From positions 126,170,001-126,234,000 of the forward strand of contig JBITNC010000001.1 of NCBI GenBank assembly GCA_050084985.1: a stretch of 64,000 nucleotides of DNA. The letters run 5' to 3'. Below the pieces are notes generated by a model, which was not told where the DNA came from, searched no databases, and saw nothing but the letters and a program-made list of their open reading frames with translations. Source of the stretch: Nageia nagi. Its lineage: Eukaryota > Pinophyta. Positions 11,966 to 23,975 of this stretch are shown here, in pieces. The first letter of the stretch is position 1. Each line of letters begins with the position of its first letter. Both the position numbers and the translations under genes were made by a program.

Positions 11966-13120
11966 TGTTGGACTAGAAATGACACTAAGATGGGGGATGA
12001 ATCAATGTTACTTAAAATTTGAGGCTCATAAATAAACACATAATAAAAATACTCTTAAACATACAAGAAAAATACATAACAAAGCATTTAACGAGGTTCA
12101 CCATCATGGCTAAATCCCTAGGAAAATGCTACTTAGATCATGGTCCAAATCCAGTTCAGTAGTAAAGTACCCAATTTACAAAAGTTTACTAGTACCCATG
12201 AGATGGAGCATAAACTCCATATCTTGCAGTACCCACTATAACGAGCACCAACCCCTTTGGTAAAGCACCAACTTGATAGATCTTCATATGAAGGTTTTGG
12301 AAAACTTGCCAACTCTATTACAAATATCCTCAATCATCTACCTCAACAAAACATACACCTTGGCTATCTATTGATGATATACAATGGTCTACCTCAACAA
12401 AACATGCACATCATCATTGCATATGGCTTATCTTCATCACATAAGAATTCGAAGCTCCACATAACCCTTGTTTCCTTTGCATAAGGATTTCAATCTTGAC
12501 ACAAGCTTTTTTCGACCACATAAGAGCTTAGAACACATCATAAGGACTACCACATAAGCTTCCACATAGGCTTTCATCTATTTGCATAATACTATATCTA
12601 ACTATATAATCCTTGTATTGACCATACAAGCCATTTTTTGATCACATAGGCCTTGAATTGATCACATAAGAACTTGCTCCTTTGCACCATCCTTGTTTTG
12701 ACTACATAAGCCTTAATTTGACCACATAAGAACTTGCTACTCTACATAAACTATGTTTTGATTGTATAAATTTATTTTCCATCACATAGGCTATAACTTG
12801 TTTGTATAAGGCTATAATTCTCTATATAAACCATTTAAGCCTTCGCATAAGGGTTTGCTACTCTGCATACACCATTTAAGCCTTTGCATAAGGATGTTCC
12901 TCGTAACATAAGGCATCCTTTGACTACATAAGCATGTGGTTGTCCATATAAGGTATCATTTGATTACATAAGCATGTGATTGCCTGTATAAGATGTTCTG
13001 ATACTCAACAACTTTGTATGAGGACTTGTCTTTGATATTTTGGCATTATGACCTCCATATGCACACCTTTAACAACCTTTACCAATAATGATAATCATGA
13101 GCACAAGCATATGGCCAACA
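11966..13120 (-). repeat. 3' LTR of CopB (short form)
   Basis: It runs from TGTTGGAC to GGCCAACA on the plus strand and aligns with both ends of 27328-29382. From about 12420 to 13000 it holds many irregularly spaced copies of CACATAAG/GCATAAGG-like words, often in phrases such as 'ttgaccacataagaacttgct'. The middle part of the right-hand LTR (about 27750-28670) is absent here. Confidence 0.85.
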
Positions 13121-13122
13121 AT

Positions 13123-13134
13123 CTCCCCCTTTGG
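13123..13134 (-). other. Polypurine tract of CopB
   Basis: On the minus strand this reads CCAAAGGGGGAG, two bases upstream of the 3' LTR. It fixes the element's orientation. Confidence 0.78.
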
Positions 13135-14157
13135 AATTGTTATCAAAACTTCAAGCAACAACACAACCAACTTATCATGTCAAACATGATCACTCTCCCC
13201 CTTTTTCACAAAAATGTCAAAGATAATCATCAACAAGATAGGAAATACACCTTCAACCAATAGAGACACCATGCTTGAAAAATTGACCATTAAAGTAATC
13301 AATAATAGTATTTGTAAACACCAACCTTCAACATAAAATATAAACTTCAATAAACTTACATGGCCTCACTTTCATTACTAGGAGACTCAATACCAAATAA
13401 TAGTAGGCCCAGTAGTTCCATGGTAATGAAGATTACTTTAACCAAACCACCAACAATAATGACATTATGAAAATGTGAACTTTTAGGAGTATGTACTTCA
13501 GAACTATTAGCCAATAAATGGATGTAGATTTTCCAATCAAAGTAAGGGGATTGTGTTTATGATGAAAATAAAAATAGAAAAATAGTAACAACAAGATCAA
13601 CATTATGATACTATAGGAAATGGAATCTTACAAGCCAAGATAGTCTCACTTAGGATAACTCAAACAAATCCAAATCCAGCATCTTATAGAGATAATATGC
13701 CCATGATAACTATAATAACTATAGTCTATGTGCTACAGGAACAAGCCATCAGCTATTATAACAACTAAAACAACAAGCCCAACAAGAATTGTAACACTAT
13801 TAATGATAATAATAGGCAATATTGGTATACTTAAACATAAAATATCTCCATCAGCCTAGATGATAGATTTGAAAACAAAATATGAAGCATTCTTTGAATA
13901 GTATAATCAATTACTAGAATAAACTACATTGAGAAACTTGAAATACTTGGCTCCCCCTTACTAAAAACAAACTTTATTTGCAAAAAATGTAAAAAAAATG
14001 ACACAACATAATACACCCCTTTACTACAGACACTAACCTCTTAAGTAAAATAAGAAAAATATCTACCCATTCATAATTGGAGAGCAAAAAAGATGCAAAA
14101 TAGGAATTACTCTCCTTGATACTATGTCCAACATAAATTGCTTAGTTATTTTAAAGA
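13135..14157 (-). other. CopB region between pol and the 3' LTR
   Basis: About 1 kb with no readable frame lies between the RNase H end and the PPT. It would be the 3' untranslated part of CopB. Nothing else is recognised in it. Confidence 0.45.
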
Positions 14158-15717
14158 GTGATCACTCTTAACTTGGTCCTTAGGTACTCGAAAGTGAACT
14201 TTGGTAATGGCTTGGTGAAGATGTCATCCACTTTTTGCTTTGAGGTAGGTAAAAACCCCAACTTGACTTCTCCTTCAATAACATTTTCCTTCAAGAAAAG
14301 ATACTATATGGCAATGTGCTTTGTCTTGGAAAGCATAATGGGGTTTTTGGATAAGTTAATGGTTGATGTATTTTCACAAAATAGAGGAATAGGATCAGCA
14401 TAGATAATGCCTACATATTTCAACACTTGTGTGCAATAAGATGTAACTATAATATACTCTATCTCAACTATTGGAAGAGATATTCAGTCTTATTTCTTAC
14501 TATGCTAGGAGACTAGATTTTGGACAAGATAAAATGCTCCACCACTAGTGTTTTTTATATCATCCACACCTTTGACCCAATCATCATTTGACTAATTAAG
14601 CAATGTGAAATCTATACCTTTTGGGTACCATAGGCCAAACTTCAGGTACCTTTCATATATCTAATGATTCTCTTCATAGCTTGCACATGTACCTCCTTTG
14701 GATCAACTTGAAATCTAGTAACCATGCAAATAACCTACAATAGGTATAGTCTTGTAGTATTCAAATAGAGCAAGTTAACAATCATGGATCTATATAGGAT
14801 ATGATCAACACTAGGAGGAGTATCCATATTTCTCATTTTTAGTCAATTTTCATGGGAGTGCTCATAGATTTGCTATCCTCCATATCAAATTTCTTCAACA
14901 TCTCTTTAACATACTTGACTTGAGAGACAAAATTCCATTTTTCTTGTTGATTTACTTGTAGGCCCAAGAAATAAGAGAGCTCACCAATCATATACATCTC
15001 AAAATACTTCTTCATCTTGATTGTAAACTCATTCCACAAGTCATTCTTGAAGCTACCAAAACTGATATTATGAACATAAACAACAATGATTATCAAGTGT
15101 CGAATCTCATGTTTCACAAATAGAGTATTTCCTACTATCCCTTGTTTGAACCCTTATTCTAAAAGGTACTTGTCCAATATGACATACCAAGCTCTAGGAG
15201 CTTATTTCAATTCATATAAGGCATTCTTCAATTTACATACTACATTAGGATCCTTTCCCAAATAGGATCCATCTAACTATTCTATCTAGACCTCTTCTTC
15301 TAAGATACCATTCAAAAATGCAACCTTGACATCTATTTGAAAGAATATAAAAATTTTGTATGCAACTAAGGCTAAAACAATTGTAATGGTTTCAAGTATA
15401 GCTACTGGAGCAAAAGTGTCATCAAAATTAATAACTTCTATTTGAACATAACCTTTACATACCAGTATTGCCTTATTTTTTACAACTTTGCCTTATTCAT
15501 TCAACTAGTTCTTGAAGATCCATTTTGTGCTAATGACATTCTTTCTTATAGGATGAGGTACAAGCCCCCATATTTAACTCTTCTCAATATGATCTAGTTG
15601 TTCTTCCATGGGTTTTACCCAATGCTCATCTTGCATGCCTCTACTACAATTTTAGGCTCAATGTGAGATACCAAGGAGTAGTTTATGTGTTGTTGATTTG
15701 GTGTAATCCTTCTTCTA
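14158..15717 (-). pseudogene. CopB pol: RT and RNase H remnant
   Basis: Read from 15717 downward, the minus strand gives a copia RT: WGLVPHPIRK, then a KWIFKN-type motif, VCKGYVQIEVI, DDTFAPVA, IDVKVAFLNGILEEEV and LK-APRAWY. RT motif YVDD is degraded to YVHN (about 15075), followed by ISFGS. The stretch GELSYFLGLQV sits near 14970. RNase H ends with KVDDIFTKPLPKFTFEYL at about 14180-14240. Several stops and frameshifts interrupt it, and the longest clean piece is 14839-15117. The catalytic change alone would kill polymerase activity. The upstream linker continues at 23976 across CopA1. Confidence 0.85.
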
Positions 15718-15722
15718 ATTTA

Positions 15723-16246
15723 TGAAGGATTTGATCTAGATCTAAACAAATCCTCTAGGACCTAAGACTAGGAAACTCAAGTGTACACAAGATAACACAA
15801 TCACTCAAGATAACACATCTATAATTCTAAGAACATCATTCACACAATATGACACCAATATAATGTGGTTCCTCCCTCCTTGGGAGTACATCCACAACTA
15901 GTTCTCTATTCTCAATCTATGTCTCTCTTACAACTATTCTCTTGCTCTCTCCTACACAACCAAGTAGAGTAATCTTACTCCAAGACTTAGATATGTTACA
16001 AGAGGAGAGGCCCTCTATTTATAGCTTGAGAGCACCTCCCTAACCTTCCTTTAACCCAAGGGTAAGGTTAGGGTTACATTAAATGTATCACCTAACTTCA
16101 ACCTACCAACTAACCACTTTGGTAAAGTCAAAGTCTACATATTAAAGAATTCAATTAATCTCTTAAGGTATCTACATACCCTTAAGTGATTAATTGAATT
16201 TACAAGGAGTTTAGATATTCACAATATTTCATTACAAATTCTAACA
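15723..16246 (-). repeat. 3' LTR of CopA1
   Basis: It runs TGAAGGAT to TTCTAACA on the plus strand (524 bp), so TGTTAGAA to ATCCTTCA in the sense direction. It is almost identical to 23444-23970 and lacks the three bases AAG present there. Confidence 0.95.
16015..16024 (-). promoter_or_regulatory. LTR TATA-box candidate
   Basis: The minus strand reads CTATAAATAG, a good plant TATA box, in the middle of the LTR where the U3 promoter would lie. It is conserved in all four CopA LTRs. Confidence 0.6.
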
Positions 16247-16257
16247 CTCCCCCTTAA
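16247..16257 (-). other. Polypurine tract of CopA1
   Basis: The minus strand reads TTAAGGGGGAG, directly adjoining the 3' LTR. The same tract occurs in CopA2. Confidence 0.88.
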
Positions 16258-16673
16258 TGCAATATTGGGATAGAGCATAGAAGAGAGAAGAGAGAGAGTA
16301 AGAGAGAGTTCTCCTCCATAGAGATACAAGTGGAGATGAGAACTTTTACATATTTTAGAATCTTTTTGAGAACTAGTATGAGACTCACTACATTACCATT
16401 TGACAAAAAATGGTTTACAATACAATCATTAACCACAACTGGTTTCACTGTACATAGTAGTCGATCAACTTTAAGCTGACATGTGAGTCTCCATGAGCTT
16501 GCTTTCACAAGGTGAGTAACCTGCATTTCTGAAGAAGATCCTGCATGCTACAAGCAACTCATGAACAAAATCAGTTAGATGCATCATATATTCAAATAAG
16601 AGAATCAAATAATGCCATCTTATAAATAACTGATCAATGGTGCACTATAAGCCATCACAGAGATGCCAAGCCA
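16258..16673 (-). other. CopA1 3' untranslated region
   Basis: This matches 32772-33190 of CopA2. The 33,250-33,801 minisatellite and the last part of pol found in CopA2 are missing here. The junction is at about 16705, where 'atatacatgtg' joins directly to the RNase H sequence. The 90-codon frame 16254-16526 is a chance frame in this UTR. Confidence 0.65.
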
Positions 16674-19600
16674 TCACTCATAGTCACCTGTTGTATATAT
16701 ACATGTGAACAAATCAGCAGAGTTTTCAATAGATGGACAATACTGCAAGTGTATGATGTCATCTAGAACCTTCTCCTTGATAAAATGAGTTTGGATTTCT
16801 ACATGTTTGGTTCGCTGATGGAACACAGGATTCTTAGCCAAAGAGATAGCTGATTGATTTTCTGACGAAATACGAGATGGGCCATTTTGCTTATACACAA
16901 TTTTGTTCAAAAGATGCCTCAACCAAATAGCGTCTTGGGCAGCAACAAACATGGCTCGATATTCGGCTTTGGTGGTAGAAAGAGTCACAGTAGGTTGCTT
17001 CTTGGAAGCCCAAGAGATAGCACCTGAACCGATGCTAAACACATATGTAGAGGTTGATTTTCTATCATCTCTATCTCCCTCATAATCAGAATCTGAGAAC
17101 CCTAAGAGAATAATTGAGGGCACTTTGGAATACTTAAGAGCAAGATCCTTTGTCCCTGTGACATACCTCAAGATTTGCTTAACAGCATTGAGGTTTCAAC
17201 ATATGGTTTTTGCATGAATCGTGCCATGAGATTCACTGCAAAAGCAATATCAGGATGAGAGATAGTCAGATACAGAAGACTACCAATCAATTATCGATAA
17301 GCTGTACCATCAGCCAACTGAGAATCTGAGCTTAGTGATACAACGATTCCAGGAGAAATAGGTATTGCAACATATTTACACTCCTCCATTCCAAACTTTT
17401 GCAAGATGTCTGATATATACTTAGATTGACTAAGATAAGTACAATCTTTGTGTTGGTATACTTGCATCCCAAGATAGTAATGCAATAGACCTAGATCAGT
17501 CATTTCAAATGTTGCCTTGAGTTTGGAGATGCACTCTTGGATGATTTCAATATTATTGCCTGTTATGAGAAGATCATCCACATAAAGGAGAATTATGACC
17601 ACATCTTTTCCTTGATTGAGTACATATAGATCTGAATCTAAGAAGCACTTGGAAAAACCAATATCTGTAAAGAATCCTGAAATTTTCTTGTACCATGCTC
17701 TAGGTGCTTGCTTAAGTCCATACAAAGACTTCTTTATCTTACACACAAGAGACTCTTTTCCTTCTGGAATAAATCCTTCTAGTTGATTCATGTAGATTTC
17801 AACATCCAAGTCACCATTGAGAAATGCACTTTTGACATCAAGTTGAAAAGCTTTCCATCCTTGAGCTGCAGAAAGAGCAAGGATTATTCTGACAGTAGGC
17901 ATTTTGGCCACAGGAGCAAAGGTTTCCTCATAATCAATACCATATTTTTGAGCGAATCCTTTGGCTACTAATCTTGCCTTGTATTTTTCAATTTTTCCAT
18001 CAGAATTGTACTTGACCTTGTATATCCATTTATTGCCAATCACATTTTTCTCATTGGGATAAGGAACCAAATCCCAAGTTTCATTTTTCATGAGTGCCTC
18101 ATACTCAACTTTCATAGCTTCCATCCAACACTCTTGCTTGGAAGCTTCTTTGAAGGTTGATGGCTCATGTGTATTATCAATTTTGGCAAATAAAGAGCTA
18201 TTCAAGGTCATACTCCTTGTAATTCTCTGTGCTGGAGAATTTTGCTCATGTGGTGACTTCTCTACATGATTATCCAACCAGTTAGGTGCAGGCGAAGAAT
18301 CATCTGTATCAGACACCTTAGCATGAGAGGTCGTATCCTTAGAAAGTTCATTGAACTTGACATCCCTAGAAACAAAGACTATTTTATGGGATGAAGAGTA
18401 GAGCCTGTAACCTCTATGCTGATTATCATACCCCACAAAGATGCATTTTTCTGATCGTTTATCTAGCTTCTTTCTTTTTTCTGAGGTAATGAAGGCAAAT
18501 GCATCACAACCAAAGACCCTGAAGTGTGAGAGTTTAGGTTTCTTTCCTGTCCATGCTTCATATGGAGTTTTACCTTCAACTGCCTTAGTAGGACACCTAT
18601 TTAGGGTGTGAATAGCAGTGTGAATAGCTTCTCCCCATAAGAAACTAGGAAGGTTACCCAACATGCATCTTGCCATTTCCATAATGGTGCGATTCTTCCT
18701 TTCAGCAACTCCATTTTGCTGAGGGGTGTAAGGGATTGTGAATTGTCGCTTAATCCCATGTTTAACACAATAGTCATTAAACTCATTGCTATTATATTCA
18801 ACCCCATTATCGGATCTCAGCATCTTGATCTTAAAATCAATTTGATTTTCAACAAGTGCCTTGAAGTCTCTAAACCTGTCAAAAGTTTGATCCTTGTGCT
18901 CAAGTAGATAACCAAATGTCATCCTACTGAAGTCATCAATGAAGGTCAGAACATAAGAAGCTCCCCTTAGGGACTTAGTCTGAAAAGGACCCATCAAATC
19001 TGAATGCACAAGCTGAAGAGGACAAGTAGCCCGAGTTGCCTTATCTTTTTCAAACTTTTACCTATGCATCTTTCCTAGAATGCACCTTTCACGAAGACCA
19101 ATGGTAGGTGAAATATTAGGTAAACCTTCCACAAGTTCTTGAGTTTTCATATCTTGAATACTCTTGTGGTTAAGGTGTCCTAATCGTTGATGCCAAAGAT
19201 TACCTTTTGAATAAACATTTGCAGCAAGACAAATCTTTGAAGGTACTTGATCCACAATATAAAGGTCATCCTTTACTGATCCTTTCATCAAGGTGGCAAG
19301 TCCTTTCTTAACACTCCAGGAGTGTGAGGTAAACTCAAATGAGCATCCTTTCCTTGTAATCTGAATCACAAAGATGAGATTCATCCTTAGTTTAGGCACA
19401 TAAAAGACATTATCAAGAGTCTTTCCATGAATCTTCACACTCCCTATTCCGTGAACATCAAGGACTGTATTATCACCTATCACAACTGCATCCTTCTTGT
19501 ACTTATGAAAGTTTTCAAACTTATCCTTTTCATAACACATGTGATTAGTGCATCCTAAATCAGCAATCCAATCATTTGAAATAGTTTGAGTCGTTGAGTA

Positions 19601-20539
19601 GTAGGCAACAGTAGCAGTATGCTTGTTCTTCTTTCTATTATTGAAAGTTCTCATATTTGCATTTCCCTTACCTTTTTGAGCAAATTTATTTTTGCGAAAA
19701 TCATACTCTTTGTGCCCAAAGATACCACAAAAGTTACAATTTCCATCAAACTTTTCCTGAGGTGTTGGATTGCTTGATCCAGCTTTGTCATTCCTTTGCC
19801 TGTAGTTGCCATGATTGTTGTTACCCTTTTTGTCATACTTCCTGAAGGTAGATGAGGACTTGTTGTCTTTGAATTTGTAATGTTTGAACTTTTTCTTGAA
19901 AGGAGTATTGGTTGCTCCTAGAGCAATGCTATTGTCCTTTGGAGAAAGGTTCAACATTTTCTTGTTCAAAGTTTCCTCATGTTTCAGAAGGAGTCTTGAA
20001 AGGTTATCAAGTGAGATGACATCTTCTTCATCATCGAGCCTTGTTTCCATAACCGTGACAAAGTTGCTGAACTTTGTAGTAAGGCTTTGAAGAATGATGA
20101 AGACCATGAACTCATCATTGATCCAGTTGCACCCATAACCAACCAGTTGTGTCCTGAGGTCAATGATTTTATTTAAGTAGATGGAGGCACTTTCATCTTC
20201 ACTTTGTCGATACTGCAACAACTTTTGTAAAATGGTAAACCTCCTTGAAAATTTGGACCCAAGGTAAATTTTCTTTAACCTATCCCAAGCTTCCTTTGCT
20301 GAAGTTGATGAAGAGATCATGAGAAGGACATCATCTAAAACTGCACGATAAATCATTGAAGTTGCTAACTCATTCTTTGAGTTATATACTTCAAGAGCCT
20401 TGTCATCGGTAGGAGCAACCACATCTTCACTAACTGTCTGCCACAGCTTCCTTGCTTGTAACTCGGCTTTCATACGAGGTTCCCATATTCCAAAGTTGGA
20501 ACCATCGAGTATATGCTTAGGAATGAAGGTTTCAACCAT
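16674..20539 (-). pseudogene. CopA1 gag-pol with few lesions
   Basis: Start chosen at 20539 (MVETFIPKHIL), the start shared with CopA2, rather than the upstream in-frame Met at 20611. Domains: UBN2-type Gag (residues about 10-200), zinc knuckle near 19700-19741, protease near 19560, GAG-pre-integrase (GNLWHQRLGHLNHKSI, near 19170), integrase core (19000-18600), RT with YVDDLLITG near 17570, and RNase H (17170-16690). Lesions seen: TAA at 19058-19060, TAA at 17291-17293 (CAA in CopA2), a one-base deletion near 17192, and loss of the C-terminus so that ADLFT runs into unrelated residues. The last zinc-knuckle Cys is Phe, and the protease triad DSG is DLG. It cannot make active protein by itself. 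Any recent movement must have used protein from an intact relative. Confidence 0.93.
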
Positions 20540-21420
20540 TGCTACAAAAAAGAGTAAATATGTAATAAGAATGCAAACTTTTATAATTTTCCATCTATAC
20601 AAATAAAACATCTAATAAGCAAACATGTCCCACATGTGCAAACTTATTAACCACGATCCATAGAAGGATAAAGTTGGGGTTGTTTTCTTGTATAGAATTA
20701 GGCCTTCACCTGGATGCCCGTAAGGTGGAGCCCAGGTACTACCAGTCCTCAACCAGTTCACCTTGGTCAGTAATATACTCTCACTAGGAGAAGTACTAAC
20801 TATTTTCCAAGGATCCGACGTATCTTGTACCGGCCATTTTAATTATCTTGATTAAGGTTTTTAGTTTTCCTCCTAGGTTATCAGGATAATCCCTGAATGG
20901 ACGTGCAGACATGTGGTATCACTACACACATGCCTGTCCACCTAATAGAGTTATGTCCAATCCAACAGAGGTCTTAGGGGCAATTAAGATGGACTTACCA
21001 CCACTCGGTTCTTCGGACTAAAAGGGCTCTAGTCTGCCCTATCCTCACCTCATGGCTCCCCAAACAAGTCATGTTGTGGAAAATATGTGCGGATGTATTC
21101 ATTTTAGGGGTTACTTTCAAATTTTTGTGTATTGCAAGTATAAAGCAAATGTGCAAAAATATAAAGTAAAGTGAAAATACTCCATCCACACAAACTTGAA
21201 ACCTTAAGAGTCCAAAATTGAGTCCAATGGGTTTTGTACTAACCCTAAAGGACTTTTACATTTTTCATATTTTTGCTCAAGTTCAAAAATAATGAATTTT
21301 TCAAATGCTAAGTCCTATTTAGCATTAATCCATAACTAAAAACATGTATTAGTCCATGACTTAAAATTAAGTTTTAAACATGCATCATGCATTTTAACTT
21401 ATAAATTTAAGTACTAAGCA

Positions 21421-21795
21421 TGCTTTAATCCTAACAATGTTAAGAGGCATGCATTTTAAACTTAGCATGCAAGATCCATTTATCATAACATGCTTTAATC
21501 CTAACAATGTTAAGAGGCATGCATTTTAAACTTAGCATGCAAGATCCATTTATCATAACATGCTTTAATCCTAACAATGTTAAGAGGCATGCATTTTAAA
21601 CTTAGCATGCAAGATCCATTTATCATAACATGCAAGATCTATTTAGCATCACATGCAAGATCTATTTAGCATGCAAGATCTATTTAGCATAACATGCAAG
21701 ATCTATTTAGATTTAAGTAAAAAATGATATTTAGCATGCAAGATCTATTTAGCATAACATGCAAGATCTATTTAGATTTAAGTAAAAAATGATAA
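21421..21795. repeat. Tandem repeat array in the CopA1 leader
   Basis: Three 70-bp units (21421-21490, 21491-21560, 21561-21630) are identical base for base. They are followed by shorter, related units built on 'catgcaagatctatttag', including a roughly 65-bp unit repeated twice and ending near 21795. CopA2 has only one diverged equivalent near 38675-38745. The expansion is therefore specific to this copy or its recent parent. Confidence 0.92.
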
Positions 21796-22008
21796 AAATC
21801 CCCCCCATTTGTACTTAAAGTGCTAACAACTTGGATGCTAAAAAATTATGTTTAAGGGTGAGGTTGCCTGGTTGGCACTTAAGGGGTAAACTGGAAATAG
21901 TGAAGTGTGACTAAGGCAAAAAATCAAATCAAATTTGGAGTGGGTAAAAAAATTAAATACCCAACAACAAGAGTTTGACAAAAAAAATGAAAGGGCCATG
22001 TGTAAGCC

Positions 22009-22667
22009 TTAGGGAGGTTGAGAAGCTGGGCAGGGGTGGCAGGAGAGACCAAAGTGTGTAGAAGGTGGTGAGTCACGTGGAGTGGGAGAGACTGGGCTGC
22101 AGAGGGAGTCTAAGGCGGTAAGGAGGCCACATAAGGTGGTGGAGGTCACGTGGGAGGCCCGTGGGGCGGCTGTTGACCAGCCCAGTGCGCATGTATATCT
22201 CATGATCATAGCAGTCCATGAGAGGCTGGGCACGTGAAGTGTTCAACGTAGCCTTGTTGAGCATTGTCGATGATCATTTACAGTCAAATAATTCGTAGTT
22301 GATCCCAGTCTAGTTATTCATCATTTATAGATCGCTTAGTTGGCAGAGTAACATCTAGCGAAAAGAATTTTACTATTGCTAATACGGTGTTGCGAATCCT
22401 GGCAAGTATGAAACGTGATTGGATGCAGACTGGGCATGTTTCTCTCTATCTACGGGGGAAGCAGTGCAGTCCATGGAACGGCATGAGAAACAATTCACAG
22501 ACCTGTTCATCGTGATGTAGGGCTAGCGAAGAATATTGGAGTTTGTTTGATGCATATCCTACGATTATTGCTTGCCATGAGATAGTGTTACGTAGCCTGG
22601 GGACGAGGCGGGAGTGAGCCAGCGCTGGAGCCATGGGAGGAGGAGGCGCACAAAATCCTCCATGCAT
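22009..22667 (-). pseudogene. PPR-like host gene fragment in the CopA1 leader
   Basis: The minus strand, the same sense as the element, reads RNTISWQAIIVGYASN in frame 22446-22667 and SLSWTAMIMRYT in frame 22009-22233. Both fit the end of a plant PPR motif (RD-VSW-A-I-GY--N). Between them is a possible SNHVSYLPG, like the start of the next repeat. The block is visibly richer in G and C than the leader around it and has no counterpart in CopA2. Stops and frameshifts separate the pieces. I read it as captured host exon sequence. The short motif length keeps this uncertain, and it could be another repetitive protein or chance. Confidence 0.5.
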
Positions 22668-23429
22668 GCGAACTGTATTTTATTTATTCAACCCCCCTAA
22701 ATTTAATAAATTTATATGGTTTAATTCATTTATCATGACCCCCCATTTTTAAACATTTTATAATAGATATATATTTTTTGATTATGTTTTAAACAAATAA
22801 TAAAAAATATATATATAGATATATAATTTTTGATTATGTTTAAAACATAATATATATAATTTTGATTATGTTTAAAACAAAATATATATTATATTATGGT
22901 GTCCTTTCCCAAAAAAAAATTTGTAGTAGGACTAAAACATTATTCTTCTCTCTAATTTTTTAAATATTCATGCCTCACTAGAAATACCATTTAACATAAA
23001 AAATGGTAGTATATGTAGGAGACATTTCACAATAATATATTACTATTTTTTTAAGCAAATAGTCATAACATAATACTACTAACATAAACAATGTTAGTAA
23101 AAATATTGGCATTTCATAGTATCCTCTTAAAAAATATAGCATGTATTGAGCATTTTTGTAAAAAAATGCTACTAACATAAGAGGTTAGTATAGAAAAAAA
23201 ATACTTGTATTGTCATTTTAATCATATTTTGCAAGAAATAAGCTCCAATATCTCACAAAGTATGTTAGTATCTAATGCAATAATCCAAAAAAAATGATCA
23301 AATAAGGAGGAACTTTATACCTTTTCTTAAAAATTTACCTCACCAATGGGGTGTAAGATGAGGAATGAAGAAGGATGAAGAACCTCCAAGATGTAGCTTC
23401 CACACCAAAAGAAGAGCTTCCACAACAAG

Positions 23430-23441
23430 GCTCTGATACCA
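23430..23441 (-). other. Primer-binding site of CopA1
   Basis: The minus strand reads TGGTATCAGAGC, a perfect match to the initiator-tRNA-Met PBS of plant copia elements, two bases from the 5' LTR. Confidence 0.93.
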
Positions 23442-23443
23442 AT

Positions 23444-23970
23444 TGAAGGATTTGATCTAGATCTAAACAAATCCTCTAGGACCTAAGACTGGGAAACTCA
23501 AGTGTACACAAGAAGATAACACAATCACTCAAGATAACACATCTATAATTCTAAGAACATCATTCACACAATATGACACCAATATAATGTGGTTCCTCCC
23601 TCCTTGGGAGTACATCCACAACTAGTTCTCTATTCTCAATCTATGTCTCTCTTACAACTATTCTCTTGCTCTATCCTACACAACCAAGTAGAGTAATCTT
23701 ACTCCAAGACTTAGATATGTTACAAGAGGAGAGGCCCTCTATTTATAGCTTGAGAGCACCTCCCTAACCTTACTTTAACCCAAGGGTAAGGTTAGGGTTA
23801 CATTAAATGTATCACCTAACTTCAACCTACCAACTAACCACTTTGGTAAAGTCAAAGTCTACATATTAAAGAATTCAATTAATCTCTTAAGGTATCTACA
23901 TACCCTTAAGTGATTAATTGAATTTACAAGGAGTTTAGATATTCACAATATTTCATTACAAATTCTAACA
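23444..23970 (-). repeat. 5' LTR of CopA1
   Basis: 527 bp, TG...CA, nearly identical to 15723-16246. The TATA candidate CTATAAATAG lies at 23739-23748 on the minus strand, about 220 bases into the LTR. ATTTA follows at 23971 as the TSD. Confidence 0.95.
23739..23748 (-). promoter_or_regulatory. TATA-box candidate in the CopA1 5' LTR
   Basis: The minus strand reads CTATAAATAG. Being in the upstream LTR, this is the copy that would drive the full-length CopA1 transcript. Confidence 0.6.
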
Positions 23971-23975
23971 ATTTA

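Larger units (their letters stand above)
20540..23429 (-). other. CopA1 leader between PBS and gag
   Basis: About 2.9 kb is unusually long for a copia leader. 20540-21420 matches CopA2 37792-38700, and about 23000-23429 matches CopA2 40970-41308. The middle (about 21800-22690) has no counterpart in CopA2. It contains a tandem array (21421-21795) and a PPR-like block (22009-22667). The leader has no gag-like frame. Confidence 0.75.
15723..23970 (-). mobile_element. CopA1: young Ty1/copia element nested in CopB
   Basis: The LTRs at 15723-16246 and 23444-23970 differ, as I read them, by three substitutions and one 3-bp indel, so insertion is recent. TSD ATTTA lies at 15718-15722 and 23971-23975. 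The PPT is at the left and the PBS at the right, giving minus orientation. Inside are a long leader (20540-23429) and a nearly complete gag-pol with two stops, one frameshift and a deleted C-terminus. The target is the linker between integrase and RT of CopB. CopA2 is a sister copy. Confidence 0.95.

Noticed and set aside
16060-16075. Telomere-like 'ggttagggtta' in the CopA LTRs
   Set aside because: A single short occurrence conserved as part of the LTR, not an array of the plant TTTAGGG repeat.
22790-22900. TA-rich runs resembling a small DNA transposon end
   Set aside because: No inverted termini or TSD were found. The similar position in CopA2 is also TA-rich, so this is leader sequence.
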